Positions 1 through 4,953 of a stretch of 6,542 nt of DNA are shown here, one piece after another. Source of the DNA: Betaproteobacteria bacterium (lineage in GTDB: Bacteria > Pseudomonadota > Gammaproteobacteria > Burkholderiales > SG8-39); NCBI GenBank assembly GCA_012274205.1, contig JAAOZY010000163.1:1-6542 (forward strand). The letters are read 5' to 3'. The notes below the pieces were generated by a model. The model was not told where the DNA came from and did not search any database. It worked only from the letters and a program-made list of their open reading frames with translations. The position numbers were made by a program, and so were the translations under genes. Positions within the stretch are counted from its first letter, which is position 1. Each line of letters begins with the position of its first letter.

Positions 1-1143
1 GATCGCAATGCCCAGCATGTCGGTGTCGGAAAGCGAAGTCGCCGGCGTCTTGCGGAAGCCGCTCTCGAAGCCGCGTCCGTAGCAGATTTTTCCATACGCG
101 CCGGGCAAGGCTTCTATATCCGGCGCATAGCCGAGCGTCATGCCATCGAATGCATAATCGACCAGCAGCGACGGCGTTCCACCGTTGCCGGGGCGCGGAT
201 TGTTCAGTTTCAGGTTGCTCGGCGCGCCGTTGGTCGACGGGCGGCGCCCGACTGAAAACCACATGTCGCGGTCGGCGATATTGCTCCAGGTCGCGTAGGC
301 GCGATCGACGTTGATGAAATCGCTGGAAGGCACGTGTCCGAGTGTGCCGTCGAACACGCCGACGCGATCGGCGAAATACGGCGCCCCGCCGGAATTGCTG
401 ATCGCCTTGTCGTCCTGAGCCCCGAAGGTTTTGTACATGACAAGGCGCGCAGCCACGCTGACATCCTGCGTCGCCTTGGCGTGCAGATCCATGCCCAGCC
501 GGTTGGTATACATCGTGGTGTTTTCCGGCTTATAGGAGGGAACTGTCACGGCGAATCCGCCGATGCCGCGAATCAGGCCCGCATTCGCCGGGTTGCTCAC
601 AAACGCGTTGGCGTCGCTGATGGTCTTGACCGCGGCCATCCCCTGAGAGAAATTCATCAGCGCACTCAATGCGCCCGCGGTCGACATGGCGCCCGCTGCC
701 GGCGCGCCGAAATACGTCGATGAACCGGCTGCCGTGGACGGATTGGCGAAGAAATCGGCCTGCAGCTTTTGCTGCGTATTGGCGAAGGTCGCATTCACGT
801 CCGTGAATGTCTTGGTTTCGCCGTTCAGGTAGTCGAGGCGGAAGCGATAGTCGCCGCCGACCGTCAGCCACTTGCCCACTGACTTGCTTTCGAGGAGGCT
901 GACCTTGTTCGACAGTTCCGCGACCTGGGCCGAGTCGGACTTCTTCGCCTGGCTCTTCAACTCGTCGGCCACTTTGCCGGTTTTTTCCTCGTTGGCGCGG
1001 ACCTGCTGCTTCAGCAGCTCGATCTGCTGCGACAGCGCGTCGATCTTCTTCATCAAATCGGCGTCGGCGGCATGCGCGCCGAGCGGAAGCCAGATTCCCG
1101 CGATCAGCCCTGCGAGCAGGCGCTTCGTAAACCTCTTGTTCAT
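1..1143 (-). CDS. Outer-membrane porin-like protein, DUF3373-type, 5' part (3' end beyond window)
   Basis: The frame is open for 381 codons from ATG at 1143 to the window edge with no stop, so the C-terminus is missing. Residues 1-25 form a signal peptide (Lys/Arg-rich start, hydrophobic core, AHA before the cut). Residues about 29-90 are a charged, heptad-like coiled coil (IDALSQQIELLKQQV and on). From about residue 91 (KWLTVGGDYRFRLDY) the pattern is amphipathic beta strands, as in a barrel: YTNRLGMDLHAKA near 212 and WFSVGRRPSTNGAPSNL near 295. The RRPST segment and the coiled-coil-plus-barrel layout recall DUF3373 outer-membrane proteins, often found near multiheme cytochromes; this is from memory of the family. 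An alanine-rich, low-charge stretch (about 131-200) interrupts the early strands. GGGGAG at 1150-1155 is a good ribosome site. It is the third gene of the cytochrome operon and may form a channel for that enzyme's substrate (inference). Confidence 0.75.
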   Translation of the reverse strand, partial: MNKRFTKRLLAGLIAGIWLPLGAHAADADLMKKIDALSQQIELLKQQVRANEEKTGKVADELKSQAKKSDSAQVAELSNKVSLLESKSVGKWLTVGGDYRFRLDYLNGETKTFTDVNATFANTQQKLQADFFANPSTAAGSSTYFGAPAAGAMSTAGALSALMNFSQGMAAVKTISDANAFVSNPANAGLIRGIGGFAVTVPSYKPENTTMYTNRLGMDLHAKATQDVSVAARLVMYKTFGAQDDKAISNSGGAPYFADRVGVFDGTLGHVPSSDFINVDRAYATWSNIADRDMWFSVGRRPSTNGAPSNLKLNNPRPGNGGTPSLLVDYAFDGMTLGYAPDIEALPGAYGKICYGRGFESGFRKTPATSLSDTDMLGIAI

Positions 1144-1149
1144 GTGTAG

Positions 1150-1155
1150 CTCCCC
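1150..1155 (-). promoter_or_regulatory. Ribosome binding site of the porin-like gene
   Basis: The minus strand reads GGGGAG six bases before ATG at 1143. It confirms this start and shows that the third gene has its own strong translation signal in spite of the 69-nt gap to the gene before it. Confidence 0.75.
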
Positions 1156-1201
1156 AAGATTGCGACAGTTAAGAAATCGGAAATCTTTTCTGACGGATGC
1201 T

Positions 1202-1233
1202 GCCCGCAGCGCCTAGGCGCGCTGGCCGCGGGC
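1202..1233 (-). other. Strong GC hairpin with the cytochrome b stop codon in its loop
   Basis: GCCCGC (1202-1207) pairs with GCGGGC (1228-1233), and AGCGC (1208-1212) pairs with GCGCT (1219-1223). A 4-base bulge (1224-1227) interrupts one side. The 6-base loop at 1213-1218 contains the TAG stop of the cytochrome b gene (1213-1215). No T-run follows on the minus strand, so it is not a canonical terminator. It could stabilise or partly attenuate the transcript between the cytochromes and the porin-like gene (inference). Confidence 0.5.
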
Positions 1234-1863
1234 GCCGGCTTGCGCCTCGCCCGGGGCCGCCTCATCCGCGTCGTCCCAGCCGGTGATCATTGCCTTGATA
1301 TGCGCGAGCGGCGTGTGGCCGGTGGTCGAAAGATAGATATGGCCGATAAGGAAGGCGAGCATCATGAACGCCGCGGCGGTGTGCACCAGCGCGATCGATC
1401 CGAGCGGCAGGCCCGCGAGCGCGGCAATCTTGGAGGCGGCCAGCTCGTTGTAATAGAGGTAGGCAAGCCCGCTCAGCCAGATCAGCGGATTGATGAACAG
1501 CTTGACCAGCAGGTAGGCCAGGCGCTGCAGCGGATTGTGCTTGGACAGCTGCGTGACGCGGAACGGATGCGGGGCGTCGGTGAAGATGCCGACCGAGTAA
1601 TAATTCGCGACCGCGATGATGTTCTTGCTCGTCGGGATGTACTGTTTCCATTCGCCCGTGGTGAAGTGCCAGAAGATGGCGAACATCCACAGGCCGATCA
1701 GCGTCCATGCCGCGGTGGTGTGCAGGTTCGCCGCCCTTTCCCAGCCGAGCAGGGTGTAGCTGCCGTGGATTTCGAACCCGGTCAGCAGCATGAAAATGAT
1801 GAGTGCGGCCTGCGCCCAGTGCCAGAAGCGCTCGAAACGCTTGAAGATGTAGATGCGTGCCAT
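1213..1863 (-). CDS. Cytochrome b/b6-domain membrane subunit (di-heme, four helices)
   Basis: This 216-residue protein looks like the b-type cytochrome subunits of hydrogenases, formate dehydrogenases and thiosulfate reductases (cytochrome b561 N-terminal-type fold). Four hydrophobic helices lie at about 14-32, 48-68, 115-137 and 158-180. The likely heme ligands are His15 in the FWHWAQA motif, His48 (LHTTAAW), His161 (VHTAAAF) and His175 (GHIYL), which would bind two b hemes. The C-terminal tail from about 197 is acidic then Ala/Gly-rich and probably disordered. It starts 13 nt after the octaheme cytochrome, with AAAGGAAAA as ribosome site, so the two are surely cotranscribed. The likely role is electron transfer between membrane quinone and the octaheme protein in the periplasm; the direction of flow cannot be read from sequence. 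No specific gene name is justified. Confidence 0.88.
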   Translation of the reverse strand: MARIYIFKRFERFWHWAQAALIIFMLLTGFEIHGSYTLLGWERAANLHTTAAWTLIGLWMFAIFWHFTTGEWKQYIPTSKNIIAVANYYSVGIFTDAPHPFRVTQLSKHNPLQRLAYLLVKLFINPLIWLSGLAYLYYNELAASKIAALAGLPLGSIALVHTAAAFMMLAFLIGHIYLSTTGHTPLAHIKAMITGWDDADEAAPGEAQAGARGQRA

Positions 1864-1876
1864 GATCTTTTCCTTT

Positions 1877-3478
1877 TTAGTGTTTGCGCCGAGAGAAGAC
1901 GACGCGCGCGAGGCCGTGGCCGAGCACGCCCAGCAGCGTCAGCGCGGCGATGGCCCAGCCGATGCTGTCGAGCCAGCCGGCGTGGTCGACACTGCGCCCG
2001 GGGATGTAGATTCCGGGCACGCGCTCCAGGCGGCCGCCTGCCTTGTGGCACTCGTTGCAGCGCAGCGCGTCCTTGGCCGGCGCCACCATGTGGGTGATGG
2101 GCCAGGTGCTGTCGGTGGCGATGAAGTCGACCTTGCCCGAGAACGGCGCATGGACCGAGGCCATGCCCGCGGCGACAGCCTTGGTCCAGTTCAGGTTCTG
2201 CCAGTAGGCGGTATCGTCTTCGCCCGCCAGATGCGTCACCACCAGGGTCTTGTTCACCGGGTCGTAGGCCTGTTTGCCGCGGAAAATCTTGACCGGCCAG
2301 ATCAGCGACTTGCCGTCGCTCGCACTGCCTTCGAACCGGTTGATGTGCACCGGCTGATTGCTCGCTTCGATCTTGTCGCCGCGCAGGGTGTATTTCACCT
2401 TGCCGTTGAACCAGATGTATTCCGGGATGACGTTCTCGGCCAGGACGAAATCGCCCTTCTTGCCGTTGTAGATTTCGTAGGCGTCAGCATTCTTGATGAC
2501 CAGCGGCTTGCCGTCCGGACCGCGCCTACCCGAAGTCGACCAGTCCCAGGACATCTTGGTGGGGACGCCGCCGCGCGCGAAACGCGGGATATGGCAGGTC
2601 TGGCAGGCGACCTTGTCGGTATGGTCGTTGAGCTTGGCGATCTTCTTGTGCGGCGCCTGGCCATGGCAGGCCGGACAGGTGGTCGGGCTGGTCTTGTACT
2701 CCTTGCCGCGCACATGCGCGCCGCCGGTATCGCGCGCGGTCGGCGCGTAGCGGCTGCCGGGCACCTGGTGACCTTGCGTGTCGTGGCAGGTGTCGCAGAC
2801 GAAATTGCTGCCTTCCGGACTCATGTGTATGTCGAGCGCCTTGTCCGGGGCTTCGAGCGAGCTGTCGAGATCGCCGTGTTTTACGCCGTCGCCGCCGCCG
2901 CCATAGAAATGGCAGGCGCCGCAGGTGGTGCGGCTGGTCTTGCCGACCTTCTGCGCAACCGCCTGCAGATCGACTGCCCGGATCTTCTTGCCCGAGCCGG
3001 GCGGGAACTCCGTGTCCTTGGTGACAGGGTTCCCGGCAAAGCCAATAGGCTTCTTGTACTTGCCCGTCGTGTCATGGCAGACCAGGCAATCGACGTTGGT
3101 TTCCGAACTGAAGTCGAACTTGTCGTCTTTCCAGCCGTAGCCGATGTGGCAGGCGGCGCAGTCAGCCTCGTTCGAGGTGATCGAAGTGCAGAAATTGTTG
3201 ATGACATTCTTCTTGCCCAGCATCTGACCTTCCGGGCTCTTGTATTCCCATTTCCAGTGCAAAGTCCTTTGCAGCTGTTTGGCGGCCTCGGTATGGCAGC
3301 TGAGGCAGACCTTGGTCACTTCGGGCCCGGAGTTGAATTCCCGCTTCAGCTCCTTGAACTTGCTGTGATCGGCAGTGGATTTCAGCAGCTTCGCCGCGCC
3401 GGTGTCGGCGGCAGTGGCAGCCCCGGCTACGAGCAACATGCAAGCTGTCAACGCGGCGATGAATTTTCCAGTGCGCAT
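1877..3478 (-). CDS. Octaheme c-type cytochrome, tetrathionate reductase (OTR) family, membrane-anchored
   Basis: The protein has 533 residues. Residues 1-23 form a Sec signal peptide (MRTGKF start, hydrophobic core, ATA before the cut). Eight CxxCH heme sites are present: 58-62, 107-111, 131-135, 186-190, 228-232, 268-272, 292-296 and 474-478. Eight hemes with this spacing (seven in the first 300 residues, one near the end) fit the OTR family typified by the Shewanella periplasmic enzyme, which reduces tetrathionate, nitrite and hydroxylamine in vitro; its true substrate is uncertain. Cys97 is the only non-heme cysteine of the mature part and lies ten residues before heme site 2. Lys140, 142 and 143 follow heme site 3. 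A hydrophobic helix (about 505-528) followed by SRRKH anchors the C-terminus in the inner membrane. ATG at 3478 is preferred over an upstream in-frame ATG (3847) because it gives the signal peptide and has GGAGA eight bases before it. First gene of the operon. Confidence 0.92.
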   Translation of the reverse strand: MRTGKFIAALTACMLLVAGAATAADTGAAKLLKSTADHSKFKELKREFNSGPEVTKVCLSCHTEAAKQLQRTLHWKWEYKSPEGQMLGKKNVINNFCTSITSNEADCAACHIGYGWKDDKFDFSSETNVDCLVCHDTTGKYKKPIGFAGNPVTKDTEFPPGSGKKIRAVDLQAVAQKVGKTSRTTCGACHFYGGGGDGVKHGDLDSSLEAPDKALDIHMSPEGSNFVCDTCHDTQGHQVPGSRYAPTARDTGGAHVRGKEYKTSPTTCPACHGQAPHKKIAKLNDHTDKVACQTCHIPRFARGGVPTKMSWDWSTSGRRGPDGKPLVIKNADAYEIYNGKKGDFVLAENVIPEYIWFNGKVKYTLRGDKIEASNQPVHINRFEGSASDGKSLIWPVKIFRGKQAYDPVNKTLVVTHLAGEDDTAYWQNLNWTKAVAAGMASVHAPFSGKVDFIATDSTWPITHMVAPAKDALRCNECHKAGGRLERVPGIYIPGRSVDHAGWLDSIGWAIAALTLLGVLGHGLARVVFSRRKH

Positions 3479-3486
3479 TGTTAGCG

Positions 3487-3491
3487 TCTCC
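3487..3491 (-). promoter_or_regulatory. Ribosome binding site fixing the OTR start
   Basis: The minus strand reads GGAGA eight bases before ATG at 3478. Together with the signal peptide this decides the start against the 123-codon longer open frame. Confidence 0.75.
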
Positions 3492-3535
3492 GTTTGTTGA
3501 GAAGCGCCTTTGCGGCCGGCCTTTCGCGGGAAGTC

Positions 3536-3564
3536 CAATTGTTGCGCGAGGTGCAACCGAATTG
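3536..3564 (-). other. Potential hairpin in the OTR mRNA leader
   Basis: CAATT-GTTGC (3536-3545) can pair with GCAAC (3553-3557) and AATTG (3560-3564), giving ten base pairs with a 2-base bulge (3558-3559) and a 7-base loop. If transcription starts near 3601 this lies in the roughly 120-nt untranslated leader. No function is evident, and it could be chance. Confidence 0.3.
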
Positions 3565-3607
3565 CGTGGCGCTGCTGATGCTGTTTAACCGCACGACACT
3601 TCATATG

Positions 3608-3630
3608 CTTATATGCGTGTATGCGCATAT
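3608..3630 (-). promoter_or_regulatory. Putative OTR operon promoter with ArsR-type operator
   Basis: Plus-strand ATATGCG (3611-3617) and CGCATAT (3624-3630) form a perfect 7-bp inverted repeat with a 6-base spacer. On the minus strand its last bases overlap TATAAG (3608-3613), which matches five of six -10 consensus positions and would start transcription near 3601. The hexamer 17 bases upstream (ATCAGG, 3631-3636) is a poor -35, so an activator may be needed. The outer ends ATATG-N10-CATAT match the repeat in the regulator's own promoter. Confidence 0.5.
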
Positions 3631-3665
3631 CCTGATCGTGTTTTATGGATGCATCAAATCTTAAG

Positions 3666-3694
3666 ATGTGATTCCTCTGATCAGGAAATGTGAT
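3666..3694. repeat. ATGTGAT direct repeats, 22-bp period, flanking a short inverted repeat
   Basis: ATGTGAT occurs at 3666-3672 and 3688-3694, 22 bp or about two helical turns apart. Between them TTCCT (3672-3676) and AGGAA (3683-3687) form an inverted repeat. The block lies at about -65 to -93 relative to the predicted OTR transcription start, a usual place for an activator. The factor is unknown. Confidence 0.35.
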
Positions 3695-3851
3695 CGCTCT
3701 ATGGACCAGGCCGGAAGCCTGTCCGCGATGATTGCGGCCCCGCATCGGTGGTCGCCGGCGCGTCGGAAAGGCTATCTGAGGCGCGCTGCAGAACCGCGTT
3801 TTCGATTCGGGTATCTTGCGCGGCATCCGATCGCGCGACGCAGGCATGTCG

Positions 3852-3880
3852 TTGACAATGTGAGCGCGGGCTCATATAGT
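3852..3880 (+). promoter_or_regulatory. Sigma-70 promoter of the ArsR-type gene with operator in the spacer
   Basis: TTGACA (3852-3857, perfect -35), a 17-base spacer and TATAGT (3875-3880, five of six -10 matches) make a strong housekeeping promoter. The 20 bases ATGTGAGCGCGGGCTCATAT (3858-3877) form an inverted repeat: TGAGC and GCTCA pair perfectly around GCGG, and seven of eight positions pair in the full arms. The repeat fills the spacer and overlaps the -10, where a bound ArsR dimer would block RNA polymerase. Transcription should start near 3887. Autorepression is inferred. Confidence 0.75.
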
Positions 3881-3900
3881 CGGCTTGGATAATTGCAGAT

Positions 3901-3905
3901 GGAAG
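3901..3905 (+). promoter_or_regulatory. Ribosome binding site choosing the ArsR start
   Basis: GGAAG lies eight bases before ATG at 3914. The two earlier in-frame candidates, TTG at 3893 and ATG at 3899, have no such signal and sit only 6-12 bases after the predicted transcription start. Confidence 0.6.
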
Positions 3906-3913
3906 ATCTGATC

Positions 3914-4291
3914 ATGGATGAACTGAGCGACGCCTTTGAAGCCTGCGCGTCCTATTTTGGCGTCCTTTCCGAGCCCATGCGGCTGCGCATACTGCGCTCC
4001 ATCTGCGAGCAGGAAAAATCCGTGTCTGAAATCATCGAAGACACCGGCGCCACCCAGACCAATATCTCGCGCCACCTGAACCTCATGCACCGCAGCGGCG
4101 TGCTCGCCCGACGCCGGGATGGCAATCAGATCTTCTATCGGGTGGCCGACGCGGCCATGGTGGAGATCTGCCGCAGCGTGTGCAGGCGGATATCCGAGAG
4201 GATGGATGCGAAAGCACCTCTGCGCCGCGATCTGCTGCAGCTGATACCCGTGGCGAAAACCAAGGCGACGACCAAACGGCGCATTGCCTGA
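3914..4291 (+). CDS. ArsR/SmtB-family winged-helix transcriptional regulator
   Basis: This 125-residue protein has the usual length and order of the family. EPMRLRILRSI (20-30) is the first conserved helix. SVSEIIEDTGATQTNISRHLNLM (36-58) is the helix-turn-helix, with TQTNISRHL as recognition helix. GVLARRRDGNQIFYRV (62-77) is the beta wing. A C-terminal helix (78-98) probably forms the dimer interface. Cysteines are at 11, 31, 86 and 90. The ELCVCD-type arsenic/metal motif is absent. Thiol or persulfide sensing, as in BigR/SqrR/YgaV relatives, is possible through Cys31 and Cys86/90, although Cys31 does not align exactly with the BigR cysteine as I recall it. A basic tail (about 113-125) follows. 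It is divergent from the cytochrome operon, with matching inverted repeats at both promoters, so it probably represses itself and possibly that operon. The start at 3914 is chosen by its ribosome site. Confidence 0.9.
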   Translation: MDELSDAFEACASYFGVLSEPMRLRILRSICEQEKSVSEIIEDTGATQTNISRHLNLMHRSGVLARRRDGNQIFYRVADAAMVEICRSVCRRISERMDAKAPLRRDLLQLIPVAKTKATTKRRIA

Positions 4292-4306
4292 CGCCTGCGG
4301 GCAGCG

Positions 4307-4330
4307 CCCCGGCCGCGCGGCGCGCCGGGG
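4307..4330 (+). other. Very GC-rich hairpin between arsR-type gene and rdgB
   Basis: CCCCGGC (4307-4313) pairs with GCCGGGG (4324-4330). GCG (4315-4317) and CGC (4321-4323) can extend the stem, leaving one bulged C and a 3-base loop. It lies 15 bases after the regulator's stop. TAAAATG follows rather than a T-run, so it is at best a weak terminator. It also occupies the place of a -35 box for rdgB. Confidence 0.4.
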
Positions 4331-4336
4331 TAAAAT
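4331..4336 (+). promoter_or_regulatory. Candidate -10 box for leaderless rdgB transcript
   Basis: TAAAAT matches five of six -10 positions and ends six bases before the rdgB ATG, so transcription would begin at or next to the A of the start codon. No Shine-Dalgarno sequence precedes the ATG. There is no recognisable -35 (4308-4313 is CCCGGC). Confidence 0.4.
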
Positions 4337-4342
4337 GCGCGC

Positions 4343-4945
4343 ATGAAGCAGCTAGTCATTGCCAGCAGCAACGCCGGCAAGCTCCGCGAAATCCAGGCCA
4401 TGCTCGGCCCCCTGGGCTGCGAAATCCTGACGCAATCCGCACTGGGCATCCCCGACGCGGAGGAGCCGCATCTCACTTTCATCGAGAACGCGCTGGCGAA
4501 AGCGCGCCATGCGGCCGCGCTCTCCCACCTGCCGGCGCTGGCGGATGACTCCGGCATTTGCGCGCTGGCGCTCGGCGGCGAGCCCGGCGTGCACTCTGCG
4601 CGCTATGCCGGCGAATCTGCCGGCCGCGGCGAACGCGATGCGCGCAACAATCAAAAACTGGTCGCCGCGCTCGCCGCGCAGGCGGACCGCCGCGCCTATT
4701 ACTATTGCGCCATGGTGCTGGTGCGCCACGCGGCCGACCCGCAGCCGCTGATCGGCGAAGGCTACTGGTGGGGCGAGATCAGCGCGCAGGCGCGCGGCGC
4801 GAACGGCTTCGGCTACGATCCGCATTTCCTTCTGCCCGATCTGGCCAAGACCGCGGCCGAGCTCGAACCCGAATACAAGAACCGCATATCGCATCGCGGC
4901 CAGGCACTGCGCCAGCTGGTCGACAAGATACGCAGCTTCCCCTGA
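4343..4945 (+). CDS. rdgB: RdgB/HAM1-type dITP/XTP pyrophosphatase
   Basis: The 200-residue length is close to the E. coli enzyme. The protein hydrolyses non-canonical purine nucleoside triphosphates (dITP, ITP, XTP) to monophosphate and pyrophosphate in the cytoplasm and keeps deaminated bases out of DNA and RNA. Family motifs are in order: SNAGKLREI (9-17) binding the triphosphate, TFIENALAKARHAA (45-58), ADDSG (67-71) with the catalytic/metal aspartates, GVHSARYAG (81-89), GANGFGYDPHF (152-162) and KNRISHRGQAL (179-189). No key residue is missing. ATG at 4343 gives the standard N-terminus MKQLVIASSNAGK but has no ribosome site. Eight bases separate its stop from hemW, so the two form an operon. 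Confidence 0.96.
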   Translation: MKQLVIASSNAGKLREIQAMLGPLGCEILTQSALGIPDAEEPHLTFIENALAKARHAAALSHLPALADDSGICALALGGEPGVHSARYAGESAGRGERDARNNQKLVAALAAQADRRAYYYCAMVLVRHAADPQPLIGEGYWWGEISAQARGANGFGYDPHFLLPDLAKTAAELEPEYKNRISHRGQALRQLVDKIRSFP

Positions 4946-4953
4946 GGGCGGCA

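Larger units (their letters stand above)
3479..3913. other. Divergent regulatory intergenic region
   Basis: No convincing gene lies between the OTR start and the ArsR-type regulator. The region holds both divergent promoters, two related 20-bp inverted repeats (3611-3630 and 3858-3877), a pair of ATGTGAT direct repeats (3666-3672 and 3688-3694) and a potential leader hairpin (3536-3564). The stretch 3590-3695 is clearly AT-richer than the genes around it, as expected for a control region. In 3696-3850 nothing beyond short, weak inverted repeats could be seen. Confidence 0.7.

Noticed and set aside
1853..3484. 543-codon open frame on the plus strand across the cytochrome genes
   Set aside because: It is the antisense shadow of the OTR gene: the opposite strand carries eight CxxCH motifs, a signal peptide and ribosome sites, while this frame's product has Val/Ala/Arg/Asp-rich composition typical of GC-rich antisense frames.
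3648..3659. Possible FNR site around TGGATGCATCAA
   Set aside because: The half-sites are separated by two bases rather than the four of TTGAT-N4-ATCAA, and one half is imperfect; it is more simply a GATGCATC palindrome.
3479..3847. Longer OTR start at ATG 3847 adding 123 residues
   Set aside because: The extension would bury the signal peptide inside the protein, runs through both promoter repeats, and has no family resemblance; ATG 3478 has a ribosome site.
3668..3892. 74-codon open frame on the plus strand in the intergenic region
   Set aside because: Arg-rich, no ribosome site and no recognisable domain, and it runs through the promoter and operator of the ArsR-type gene.
4558..4953. 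Upstream extension of the hemW frame
   Set aside because: It overlaps rdgB in another frame and encodes an Arg-rich shadow; HemW similarity begins shortly after ATG 4954.
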